Of a DNA stretch of 64,000 nt, positions 1 to 6,377 are shown piece by piece. Position numbers and translations under genes: made by a program. Every line of letters starts with the position of its first letter. The stretch's first letter is position 1. The DNA is from Tumebacillus_A lipolyticus (GTDB lineage Bacteria > Bacillota > Bacilli > Tumebacillales > Tumebacillaceae), in the NCBI RefSeq assembly GCF_042682745.1, contig NZ_JBHUIO010000002.1, positions 1-64,000 on the forward strand, in the 5' to 3' direction. A model generated the notes under the pieces. It saw only the letters and a list, made by a program, of their open reading frames with translations. It ran no database searches and had not been told where the DNA came from.

Positions 1-661
1 GTGGCAATAAGGCAAAACACGTTGCTTGAACAGGTGTCACGCGCTGGATATTCCGGAAGAAAAGGTACAAAACCAACAAACTGGCCGCGAGCGAGAAGAA
101 GTTGGGAATGATCATTCTGCTGGCGTATTCAACGAACCCAATGTTGAAATAGTCGGCCGAAACGATGTTCACCAGGTTGCTCACGACGAAAGGAAGCGAT
201 GTCGTATCCGCGATAAAGCCGCTCGCGAGTATGAACGGAAATATCATCTTGTCAGGTAACTTCAGCGCTCGAACCTGAGCGAGTACGATGGGAGTGAGGA
301 TTAGAGCGGCACCATCATTTGCAAACAAGGCAGCGACCGCAGCCCCTAAAAATACGACATACACGAACATCAAGCGACCGTTGCCTTTCGCTAGACGGGC
401 CATGTGAAGAGCTGACCACTCAAAAAAGCCGATCTCATCCAGTAGCAAGGAGATGAGAATGATCGCAACAAAAGCTAACGTAGCATTCCAAACGATCCCG
501 GTGACTGTCCAAACATCGGCGAAACTCACAACTCCGCAAAGGAGTGCGAGCATTGCCCCTCCGGAAGCCGACCAGCCAATGGAAAGCCCTTTCGGTTGCC
601 AAATCACAAAGACCAGAGTGATCGCAAAGATGGCAATCGCAATCCATGCCATTGAAGACAT
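1..661 (-). CDS. arsB: ArsB-type arsenite/antimonite efflux permease (3' end cut by window edge)
   Basis: Integral membrane pump that extrudes As(III)/Sb(III). Translation of the minus strand from the ATG at 661 gives an open frame to the window edge, about 220 residues of a roughly 430-residue family, so only the N-terminal half is present. Recognisable family segments are WQPKGLSIGWSA near the start, LLLDEIGFFEWSALHMAR, LFANDGAALILTPIV and SNLVNIVSADYFNIGFVEYA. The start at 661 is preferred over an in-frame ATG at 652 because AAAAGGAG lies 11 bases upstream of it. It follows the arsR at 693-1016 with a 31-bp gap in the same direction, so arsR-arsB is probably one transcript. The family call is from sequence; the substrate is inferred from family and context. 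Confidence 0.9.
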   Translation of the reverse strand, partial: MSSMAWIAIAIFAITLVFVIWQPKGLSIGWSASGGAMLALLCGVVSFADVWTVTGIVWNATLAFVAIILISLLLDEIGFFEWSALHMARLAKGNGRLMFVYVVFLGAAVAALFANDGAALILTPIVLAQVRALKLPDKMIFPFILASGFIADTTSLPFVVSNLVNIVSADYFNIGFVEYASRMIIPNFFSLAASLLVLYLFFRNIQRVTPVQATCFALLP

Positions 662-692
662 ATTTCCAACCACTCCTTTTAACGAGAGATGT

Positions 693-1016
693 TTACCTAC
701 AACATACTTTGCGGCCTTTTGTTTTGAGTTCCTCAATCTGACTGCCCATGTCCGGAAGAACTTTCAGGTTTTCTTGTAGGAACGGATAAAGCGAGCCATC
801 TAAAGAGTAGAAGATCCACTGTCCTTCTCGACGCTCTTGCACCAGCTTTGCGTTTTTGAGTTTTCTTAAGTGCTGAGAAATGGCAGGCTGTGTCATCTGC
901 AAGATCTCGACGAGCTCACAAACACATAGTTCTTCACTTCTCAACAAGGCGAGAATGCGCAAGCGTGTCTTATCTGCTAGGGCTTTGAAGCATTCCTCCA
1001 AAACTTCGATCTCCAT
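693..1016 (-). CDS. arsR: ArsR/SmtB-family metalloregulator, copy 1
   Basis: Winged-helix repressor of 107 residues. The recognition helix region is MTQPAISQHLRKLKNAKLV, and the helix before it contains ELCVCELVEIL, the Cys-x-Cys arrangement used by ArsR proteins to bind As(III)/Sb(III). A further CC pair sits at the extreme C-terminus (KVCCR). The ATG at 1016 has GAGGTGATGAG just upstream. It is followed by arsB and preceded by an inverted repeat at 1033-1054 that is a likely autoregulatory operator. Residues 1 to about 95 are essentially identical to the second copy at 2746-3207, but the C-termini differ; this copy has the natural-looking end. Confidence 0.9.
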   Translation of the reverse strand: MEIEVLEECFKALADKTRLRILALLRSEELCVCELVEILQMTQPAISQHLRKLKNAKLVQERREGQWIFYSLDGSLYPFLQENLKVLPDMGSQIEELKTKGRKVCCR

Positions 1017-1032
1017 CTCATCACCTCATCAG

Positions 1033-1054
1033 TATATAATCATATGCTTATATA
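1033..1054. promoter_or_regulatory. Inverted-repeat operator upstream of arsR copy 1
   Basis: TATATAA (1033-1039) and TTATATA (1048-1054) are inverted around an 8-base centre containing CATATG. It lies 17 bp upstream of the arsR start. AT-rich 7-8-7 repeats of this sort are typical ArsR/SmtB operators. The same element recurs at 3224-3245 in front of arsR copy 2. Binding is inferred. Confidence 0.55.
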
Positions 1055-1128
1055 CATGTCAATCGAGATGCTTTTACATTTCTCCAGAAGCAAAAGCATA
1101 GTCCATCGTAGGGATGGACTTTGCCTAT

Positions 1129-1581
1129 TTACTTGCAACAGGAATCGACGGAAGCCAGTTCAGAGGGGGCCGACGGTGCACAGCAAATCGATCCTGCTTG
1201 TGGAGCTTGAGCTGACTCGAACTCGGAGTCCGCTTTCGTGTAGAAGATCTCCCACGCATTTCCTTCCGGATCATGGACCCAAATCTTATCCTGTACAGCA
1301 TAGCAGCAGGTAGTGTTGATTTCATCAAGAGATACAAGGCCGGCTGCTTGGAGACGAGCTTTGTGTGCAATCACCTGTTCTGTGCCCTGCACTTGGAATC
1401 CAAGATGATTAAGTGCACCACGGTTCTCATAGGGACGAACGTTCATCGAGAAGTGCAACGGTGGGTTGTTCAGCTCAAATTTCGCATAGTTTTCCTTCAC
1501 CTTGGTCGGTTCTGTTCCGAAAAAGGCTTTGTAAAACTGGAGGTTCGGTTCAAGAGCCTTTACATTGATGGCAAGATGCAT
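1129..1581 (-). pseudogene. arsI-like 3' portion, part of an arsI/arsC mosaic
   Basis: Encodes a near-complete glyoxalase/dioxygenase-fold protein of the ArsI/CadI type, from MHLAINVKALEPNLQFYKAFFG to a Cys-rich C-terminus with ICCAPSAPS and DSCCK. It is about 95% identical to the intact copy at 3320-3787. It lacks the native N-terminal MSQLR and ribosome binding site: directly upstream, in frame, is an ArsC fragment, giving an open frame from a TTG at 1713 that reads GDRFEVRSAGIEAHGLNP and then IIDPEV before MHLAINV. ArsI enzymes cleave the C-As bond of trivalent organoarsenicals with Fe(II) and O2. Translation from the ATG at 1581 is conceivable but has no good ribosome binding site. Confidence 0.75.
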
Positions 1582-1767
1582 AACTTCCGGATCGATGATG
1601 TCCGAAGTTTGTTTCGAGATGTCGATCCCTTTCTTAGCCATCGATTTGACAGCACTCGGGTTCAGACCATGTGCTTCGATGCCTGCACTTCGAACCTCAA
1701 ATCGGTCACCCAAATACTTTTTCCCGAACCCTTCTGCAATTTGGCTGCGGCAAGAATTTCCTGTGCA
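1582..1767 (-). pseudogene. arsC internal fragment (thioredoxin-coupled arsenate reductase)
   Basis: On the minus strand, codons from 1767 read CTGNSCRSQIAEGFGKKY and continue GDRFEVRSAGIEAHGLNPSAV to DISKQTSDIIDPEV. This is the CX5R phosphate loop and following region of LMW-phosphatase-type arsenate reductases. The N-terminal strand before the loop and the C-terminal half with the second and third redox cysteines are missing. It is bounded on both sides by arsI sequence. The fragment cannot be a working reductase. No intact arsC is visible in the window. Confidence 0.75.
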
Positions 1768-1923
1768 TTCATCGAGAAATGAAGGGGAGGATTGTTCAGT
1801 TCGAACTTTGCGTGGTTCTCTTTGACTTTAGTTGGTTCGGTGCCAAAAAAAAGCGAGGTAAAACTCCAAATTCTCCTCAAGGTTCGTTACATTAATTGCG
1901 ACGTGTATACGGAAATCAGCCAT
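1766..1923 (-). pseudogene. arsI-like 5' fragment with homopolymer frameshift
   Basis: Starts at the ATG at 1923 behind AAAGGATGAG and reads MADFRIHVAINVTNLEENLEFYLAFF. It then runs through eight T residues (eight A on the + strand near 1847-1854), where one T too many throws the frame into a stop at 1828. In the shifted frame the sequence resumes as GTEPTKVKENHAKFELNN and PPLHFSMN before switching to arsC near 1767. Its amino acids differ from the other two arsI copies (VTNLEENLEFYL instead of VKALEPNLQFYK), so it is a third, diverged arsI. Confidence 0.7.
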
Positions 1924-2182
1924 GATTCTCATCCTTTCATCTACTGAATAATTGTCAACCAGAAGTATAAACCGACTAGCGTAATGAAGAGCGTTGGAAG
2001 TGTTAACACAATACCTGTTCAAGGGGCTCGCTTTTCGTAAATCGCAGCTGAGCAAAGTTCAACTAACGTTTCCCGGTAGCGAAATCGTCGTTACTTACTT
2101 TACGATACAGTTATCACCCGAAGCCCTCTACTAAGTGTTATTATTGACATAATCTATTTTCGATGAAAAAGGGGTAAAAAAT

Positions 2183-2686
2183 ATGATGAACTCTTCGGAT
2201 TCAACATCAAATAAGAAGGCGATAATTCTGGTGACAGGGATGTCGGGTACAGGGAAATCAACGGTTCTGGTCGAACTTGCTCGTAGAGGGCATAGAGTTA
2301 TCGACACTGATTACGATGGGTGGAGTGAGAATGTGGATGGTTCCGGGTGGTTGTGGCGAGAGGATCGCATCGATACGCTGCTCACTAGACATACCGAAGG
2401 TGCTTTATTCATTTCAGGTACAGTATCAAATCAGGGTAAATTTTACTCGAGGTTTGATGCAATAGTGCTGTTAAGCGCCCCCCTTGAAGTAATCCTTGAA
2501 CGTGTGGCTTCCCGAAAGACGAACGAATATGGAAAAACTGCCGAACAACGTGAAGAAATTGTACACTATGTCAACACTGTCGAGCCTCTATTACGTGCTG
2601 GAGCTACAATTGAAATTGATACCCGCACGCCACTTGATCAAGTTGCAACCGAGCTTGAGCTCATTGCCAAGAATCCAGCAATCTAA
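2183..2686 (+). CDS. P-loop kinase-like NTP-binding protein
   Basis: 167-residue single-domain P-loop protein with Walker A GMSGTGKST at residues 19-27. It has a DTDYDGW segment where small-molecule kinases of the adenylate/shikimate kinase fold place their substrate acid, and a LID-like arginine region (RVASRKTNEYGKTAEQREE). The substrate cannot be told. GGGG precedes the tandem ATG at 2183/2186. It is an isolated + strand gene inserted between the two arsR-arsI copies, which are on the minus strand, so it may be a passenger of the rearrangement rather than an arsenic gene. Confidence 0.7.
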   Translation: MMNSSDSTSNKKAIILVTGMSGTGKSTVLVELARRGHRVIDTDYDGWSENVDGSGWLWREDRIDTLLTRHTEGALFISGTVSNQGKFYSRFDAIVLLSAPLEVILERVASRKTNEYGKTAEQREEIVHYVNTVEPLLRAGATIEIDTRTPLDQVATELELIAKNPAI

Positions 2687-2745
2687 TACTTTATTTTCAC
2701 AGACAAACATCTACAATATAGTCTAGAATGAACGTCCATGAAATC

Positions 2746-3207
2746 TTAAGATAAATGGACATGAAAAAGGGGCGTCGCTGTCACCAAGACCAAACATGTG
2801 GATATAATTGGATATCCATTGGTGACCTCGCTATATTCGTTTTCTTTTGCATCATTTTCGCTTAGCGTACGTTTTCCGCGTTTTGTTGGCGGTACCCCTT
2901 TAAGGCCTTTCTGCTTGAGTTCCTCAATCTGACTGCCCATGTCCGGAAGAACTTTCAGGTTTTCTTGTAGGAACGGATAAAGCGAGCCATCTAAAGAGTA
3001 GAAGATCCACTGTCCTTCTCGACGCTCTTGCACCAGCTTTGCGTTTTTGAGTTTTCTTAAGTGCTGAGAAATGGCAGGCTGTGTCATCTGCAAGATCTCG
3101 ACGAGCTCACAAACACATAGTTCTTCACTTCTCAACAAGGCGAGAATGCGCAAGCGTGTCTTATCTGCTAGGGCTTTGAAGCATTCCTCCAAAACTTCGA
3201 TCTCCAT
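2746..3207 (-). CDS. arsR: ArsR/SmtB-family metalloregulator, copy 2 with replaced C-terminus
   Basis: Residues 1 to about 95 match copy 1 (693-1016), including ELCVCELVEIL and the recognition helix. After IEELK the sequence diverges into about 55 residues (QKGLKGVPPTKRGKRTLS and onward) that look like read-through of non-coding DNA, ending at 2746. The divergence coincides with the left edge of the 858-bp direct repeat near 2915, so the tail was acquired when the duplicate was joined. The DNA-binding and metal sites are intact, so it may still function. The start at 3207 has GAGGTGATGAG upstream. Confidence 0.8.
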   Translation of the reverse strand: MEIEVLEECFKALADKTRLRILALLRSEELCVCELVEILQMTQPAISQHLRKLKNAKLVQERREGQWIFYSLDGSLYPFLQENLKVLPDMGSQIEELKQKGLKGVPPTKRGKRTLSENDAKENEYSEVTNGYPIISTCLVLVTATPLFHVHLS

Positions 3208-3223
3208 CTCATCACCTCATCAG

Positions 3224-3245
3224 TATATAATCATATGCTTATATA
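3224..3245. promoter_or_regulatory. Inverted-repeat operator upstream of arsR copy 2
   Basis: Identical to 1033-1054: TATATAA, 8-base centre, TTATATA. It lies inside the duplicated segment, 17 bp upstream of the start of arsR copy 2. Confidence 0.55.
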
Positions 3246-3319
3246 CATGTCAATCGAGATGCTTTTACATTTCTCTAGAAGCAAAAGCATAGTCCATCGT
3301 AGGGATGGACTTTGCCTAA

Positions 3320-3787
3320 TTACTTGCAACAGGAATCGACGGAAGCCGGTTCAGAGGGGGCCGACGGTGCACAGCAAATCGCTTCTGCTTTTGGAGCTTG
3401 AGCTGACTCGAACTCGGAGTCTGCTTTCGTGTAGAAGATCTCCCACGCATTGCCTTCCGGATCATGGACCCAGATCTTATCCTGTACAGCATAGCAGCAG
3501 GTAGTGTTGATTTCATCAAGAGATACAAGGCCGGCTGCTTGGAGACGAGCTTTGTGTGCAAGCACCTGTTCTGTACCCTGCACTTGGAATCCAAGATGAT
3601 TAAGTGCACCACTGTTCTCATAGGGACAAACGTTCATCGAGAAGTGCAACGGTGGGTTGTTCAGCTCAAACTTCGCATAGTTTTCCTTCACTTTGGTCGG
3701 TTCTGCTCCGAAAAAGGCTTTGTAAAACTGGAGGTTCGCTTCAAGCGACTTTACATTGATGGCAAGATGCATACGCAACTGAGACAT
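3320..3787 (-). CDS. arsI: ArsI/CadI-family glyoxalase-fold dioxygenase (C-As lyase-like)
   Basis: 155 residues from the ATG at 3787 (MSQLRMHLAINVKSLEAN), chosen because GAGAGGAAG lies 8-13 bases upstream; a longer open frame to 3964 has no ribosome site and overlaps the operator. Family features are the metal-ligand His of MHLAINVK, PPLHFSMN, a central NTTCCYAVQDK with vicinal cysteines, and VHDPEGNAWEIFY with the last ligand Glu. The tail is Cys-rich (ICCAPSAPSEPASVDSCCK). ArsI enzymes break the carbon-arsenic bond of MAs(III); some relatives are only annotated as cadmium-induced. The gene follows the arsR at 3868-4200, with an ArsR-type operator between them. Confidence 0.85.
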   Translation of the reverse strand: MSQLRMHLAINVKSLEANLQFYKAFFGAEPTKVKENYAKFELNNPPLHFSMNVCPYENSGALNHLGFQVQGTEQVLAHKARLQAAGLVSLDEINTTCCYAVQDKIWVHDPEGNAWEIFYTKADSEFESAQAPKAEAICCAPSAPSEPASVDSCCK

Positions 3788-3835
3788 TGGAGATCTTCCT
3801 CTCTGGTTTTGGTTTTGGTTTTGGAGTGCATTCAG

Positions 3836-3851
3836 ATCAAAAAAGTTTGAT
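3836..3851. promoter_or_regulatory. ArsR-type operator in front of arsI
   Basis: ATCAAAAAAGTTTGAT, that is ATCAAA-N4-TTTGAT, located 49 bp upstream of the arsI start and just after the end of arsR. It has the same 6-4-6 layout as 4215-4230 and 4282-4297. Confidence 0.65.
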
Positions 3852-3867
3852 ATGAGGATCAAAAAAA

Positions 3868-4200
3868 TTAGCAGCCGGAAGGACCTTTCAGTCGGAAGAG
3901 ACAGCAAAGCTCGTCGGAGAGGATGTGGTTGACTTCTTTTTGATTGATTTGGTAGTAGTTCCACTTTCCCTGCATCTCCACTTGAATCAGCTCCTGATCG
4001 AGCAAGATCTTCAAATGGTACGAGAGATTGGATTGCGGCATATCGATCATCTCGACCAGATCACACACGCATACCTTGCCGTGTTGAACCAGCAAGTTCA
4101 TGATGTGCAGACGCTTCGCGTCCGAGAGCGCTTTGAACTTCGCTTCGTATTTCTTAAATAGATCGGCGGATACTTCCGAGGTCATTGGGAGCTCTTGCAT
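3868..4200 (-). CDS. arsR: ArsR-family arsenic repressor, divergent third copy
   Basis: 110 residues from the ATG at 4200 (MQELPMTSEVSADLF). A GTG nine bases further out is less likely because GATGAGGTG fits the ATG. It contains KVCVCDLVEMI, the classic As(III)-binding Cys pair of ArsR, and a helix-turn-helix MPQSNLSYHLKILLDQEL. A vicinal CC and a C-terminal Cys (ELCCLFRLKGPSGC) add possible ligands. It is only distantly similar to the two MEIEVLEECF copies. It is first in a minus-strand unit with arsI and is flanked by three matching operators, so autoregulation is very likely. Confidence 0.9.
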   Translation of the reverse strand: MQELPMTSEVSADLFKKYEAKFKALSDAKRLHIMNLLVQHGKVCVCDLVEMIDMPQSNLSYHLKILLDQELIQVEMQGKWNYYQINQKEVNHILSDELCCLFRLKGPSGC

Positions 4201-4214
4201 TTTGTACACCTCAT

Positions 4215-4230
4215 ATCAAAAATCTTTGAT
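4215..4230. promoter_or_regulatory. ArsR-type operator adjacent to arsR start
   Basis: ATCAAAAATCTTTGAT (ATCAAA-N4-TTTGAT), ending 15 bp upstream of the arsR ATG at 4200 and abutting the ribosome binding site. Confidence 0.7.
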
Positions 4231-4281
4231 TTGTCTCTCTGCAGACATTTTATTCGATCTGGAAAGAATGTGCAAGGTCAA

Positions 4282-4297
4282 ATCAAAAAAATTTGAT
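4282..4297. promoter_or_regulatory. ArsR-type operator, upstream copy
   Basis: ATCAAAAAAATTTGAT, a third perfect ATCAAA-N4-TTTGAT element, 82 bp upstream of the arsR start. Two half-sites on either side of the promoter region would allow tight autorepression. Confidence 0.65.
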
Positions 4298-4456
4298 GTT
4301 CATGATTGGCATGCTCAGTACAAATGATTATTTACCCATAACACAGGAGTAGGATGAGCACCTCTCAGGCTGTAGGACTATCGAGGATATCCTCGATATG
4401 GTCTAAAGGGGTAGAGCGATGATCAAGGTGCAATAAATCAAAAATAGAAATTCAAA

Positions 4457-4489
4457 AACAACCTTCCGAGCTAGAGCAGGAAGGTTGTT
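4457..4489. terminator. Orphan 11-bp stem hairpin
   Basis: AACAACCTTCC (4457-4467) pairs with GGAAGGTTGTT (4479-4489). On the minus strand it is followed by five T, on the plus strand by TGATAG. No gene now ends here. The rest of 4298-4500 shows no gene. Confidence 0.45.
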
Positions 4490-4516
4490 TGATAGTATCG
4501 GTTGACATTGGAAGAT

Positions 4517-4576
4517 TGACAAAATACACCTGTCCGTGTATCTTTATCACAAATATATGAACATATGATCATATAT
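4517..4576 (+). promoter_or_regulatory. Promoter with ArsR/SmtB-type palindrome before the P-ATPase fossil and flavoprotein
   Basis: TTGACA (4517-4522), 17 bases, TATCTT (4540-4545), then a palindrome with half-sites ATATATGA (4553-4560) and TCATATAT (4569-4576) around ACATATGA. The core TGAACATATGATCA resembles the elements at 11323-11336 and 12725-12738. It would drive the P-ATPase remnant and, about 190 bp on, the flavoprotein gene. Confidence 0.6.
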
Positions 4577-4587
4577 AATATGTGATC

Positions 4588-4687
4588 GTGATGAAGCAGG
4601 CATTCTTCATACTTAGCTGTGATCGCTGATCGTGGCGCTACGTTGATCGTTGTCGCCAATGCCATGCGACTCATGCTTAGTCGTTAA
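4588..4687 (+). pseudogene. C-terminal remnant of a heavy-metal P-type ATPase (CadA/ZntA-like)
   Basis: One frame reads VMKQAFFILS, resembling the penultimate transmembrane helix (VKAVFLILA) of P1B ATPases. After a frame change the next reads AVIADRGATLIVVANAMRLMLSR and stops at 4687, matching the usual C-terminal ADMGxSLLVxxNALRLL. Everything before, and a segment between the two helices, is gone. It still sits behind a metal-type operator, so an efflux ATPase gene was once controlled here. Confidence 0.6.
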
Positions 4688-4767
4688 AGCGGAAGACAAA
4701 AACGGCTGCCATCGAAATTGATGCTTGCCTTTCGATCGGTCGTAATTCTGGAAAGGGTGATGGTCTG

Positions 4768-5802
4768 ATGGAATACAACTTTGAAGTCGTGGTAATCGGC
4801 GCAGGACAAGCGGGGCTGTCCATGGGATACCACTTAGGTCAAAAAGGCGTATCCTATACGCTTCTGGAAGAGCATCCAAGAGTAGGCGACTCTTGGCGAA
4901 ACAGGTATCAATCGTTGGAACTGTTCACCCCGCGAGAGTATTCAGCATTGCCAGGGCTCAAGATGATTGGAGAACCAAAAGGATATCCCACCAAAGACGA
5001 AGTAGCCGACTATTTAGAAATGTATGCGGAGCATTTCCAGATGCCAGTCATGCTCAACACTTCTGTGCAGGCGCTACAAGCGGTTCCGAACGGTTTTCGA
5101 ATCTCCACGAGTCGTGGAGACATTCACGCTCATAAAGTGGTGGTTGCAATCGGAGCGTTTCAAAAACCGTTTACCCCGGCATTATCTGGAACTGTGGCAG
5201 ACAGCGTGTTTCAAATACATGCGGCCGATTATCGCGATCCGTCCCCGTTGCGCGACGGAGCTGTCCTCGTGGTAGGAGCTGGAAACTCTGGTGTTCAGAT
5301 TGCACAGGAGCTGACCGAAAAGCATCAGGTCATCCTGTCGGTCGGGAAAGAGATGAAATTTTTGCCAAAAGAGTGGATGGGACGCAGCATCTTCAAATGG
5401 ATGGATCTAACTGGAGTTGCAAAGGCCACTGTAGATAGCAAGCTAGGCAGATTCATTCGCAAAAACGACCCGATTATCGGGTTTGAAGTCAAAGCGTTTT
5501 TAAAATCGGGCGCGATTCAATTGCGCCCGAGAACGAAGTCTGCCAATGGCAACGAGATCGTATTTGAAGACGGTTCGTCTTGTGAAGTTCAAAATATTAT
5601 TTGGGCAACCGGATATCGCAGTGATTACAGGTGGATCAAGTTATCAGGATTGTTTGATGAGGATGGAAACGTGATTCATCAGCGCGGTAAGACACCGGTG
5701 CCGGGGATCTTTTTCCTCGGGCTGTCGTGGCAATATAGAAGAGGTTCAGCGCTGTTGATGGGCGTAGGGGAAGATGCTGAATACTTGGCGGGTTGGATGT
5801 AA
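4768..5802 (+). CDS. ArsO/CzcO-like FAD-dependent monooxygenase
   Basis: 344-residue flavoprotein. An N-terminal FAD-binding Rossmann fold VVIGAGQAGLSMGYHL is followed by a second dinucleotide fold VLVVGAGNSGVQIA near residues 165-180 for NAD(P)H, and by IIWATGYRSDY, the ATG-x-Y motif of flavin monooxygenases. Proteins of this kind recur in ars operons (ArsO) but their exact reaction is unsettled. AAAGGGTGATGG precedes the ATG at 4768. It is transcribed away from the arsR-arsI unit and may use the metal-type promoter at 4517. An arsenic-related role is inferred from position. Confidence 0.8.
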   Translation: MEYNFEVVVIGAGQAGLSMGYHLGQKGVSYTLLEEHPRVGDSWRNRYQSLELFTPREYSALPGLKMIGEPKGYPTKDEVADYLEMYAEHFQMPVMLNTSVQALQAVPNGFRISTSRGDIHAHKVVVAIGAFQKPFTPALSGTVADSVFQIHAADYRDPSPLRDGAVLVVGAGNSGVQIAQELTEKHQVILSVGKEMKFLPKEWMGRSIFKWMDLTGVAKATVDSKLGRFIRKNDPIIGFEVKAFLKSGAIQLRPRTKSANGNEIVFEDGSSCEVQNIIWATGYRSDYRWIKLSGLFDEDGNVIHQRGKTPVPGIFFLGLSWQYRRGSALLMGVGEDAEYLAGWM

Positions 5803-6288
5803 GGGCAAGCGACACTCTTAGAATGAACAGGCCGTGATCAAATGGACACGGCTTACCGCACCGGATGTGGCTTTTCGATCGCTGGTGGGATAAGGGCGAG
5901 GTGTGGGGCGGCAGTGGCAAGGAGGGGGCAGATGCCGATCGTATCTGAAGACGCTTGGAGCGAGATGGAGTATGTGCTGCAAGAAGCTTTCGCCCTGTTC
6001 CGAAATTCGGGTCGCCTCTCTCATTAGCCAAGTCGCCGAATCTTGACTTACATTAGCGAACATGTTATTTTGATCTTTATCGAAACATTGGCGAACAGCA
6101 AGTATAGGCTTTGAAAATACTCTATGGCCGCTAATCTTAATTAGCGGCCATGTATTAGTTTGCGCGGAATAAACATCCGCTTTTTAATGATTTATATCCT
6201 TGTCTTATGGGGATTCGTGTTTTTGTGGCGGTGAATGAGGCGATCTAATATAGAGGATTTTTAATTTATAGCAGAGAGGTGAGTTGAA
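5803..6288. other. Intergenic region with hairpins and no convincing gene
   Basis: Nothing here looks like a normal gene. A 31-codon frame (5932-6027, MPIVSEDAWSEMEYVLQEAF and onward) has a strong AAGGAGGGG ribosome site and could be the stub of a truncated gene. A hairpin ATGGCCGCTAAT/ATTAGCGGCCAT (6124-6151) lacks a T-run. TTGACT-N17-TATTTT near 6043-6071 could be a promoter for the leader and MFS gene downstream. Confidence 0.4.
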
Positions 6289-6348
6289 TTGACTAGAGAT
6301 ATTAGCCGATTCAAAAACGTTTCAGTGTTCCAAGCGCTTCTAAATTAA
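6289..6348 (+). CDS. Putative regulatory leader peptide of the MFS exporter
   Basis: A 19-codon frame starting with TTG reads MTRDISRFKNVSVFQALLN. GAGAGGTG lies 7 bases upstream of the start, a stronger ribosome site than many real genes here have. Its last codons (6335-6346) form the left arm of a perfect 12-bp hairpin whose right arm (6356-6367) ends at the ribosome site of the MFS gene. This layout matches translational attenuators of antibiotic-resistance genes, where a drug-stalled ribosome on the leader opens the hairpin. Function is inferred. Confidence 0.6.
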   Translation: MTRDISRFKNVSVFQALLN

Positions 6349-6373
6349 ACACAATAATTTAGAAGCGAGGGAG
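6335..6373 (+). promoter_or_regulatory. Attenuator hairpin abutting the MFS ribosome binding site
   Basis: CGCTTCTAAATT (6335-6346) pairs perfectly with AATTTAGAAGCG (6356-6367) over a 9-base loop. The Shine-Dalgarno GAGGGAG (6367-6373) begins at the foot of the stem. No T-run follows, which argues against a terminator and for control of translation. Confidence 0.6.
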
Positions 6374-6377
6374 AAAT

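Noticed and set aside
1129..1713. A real bifunctional ArsC-ArsI fusion enzyme
   Set aside because: The open frame starts after the catalytic CX5R loop, the ArsC part lacks the later redox cysteines, and a frameshifted arsI fragment lies directly upstream. A rearrangement explains it better.
6207..6248. A second upstream leader peptide (MGIRVFVAVNEAI)
   Set aside because: It has no Shine-Dalgarno sequence and no arm of the attenuator hairpin; the 6289-6348 frame satisfies both.
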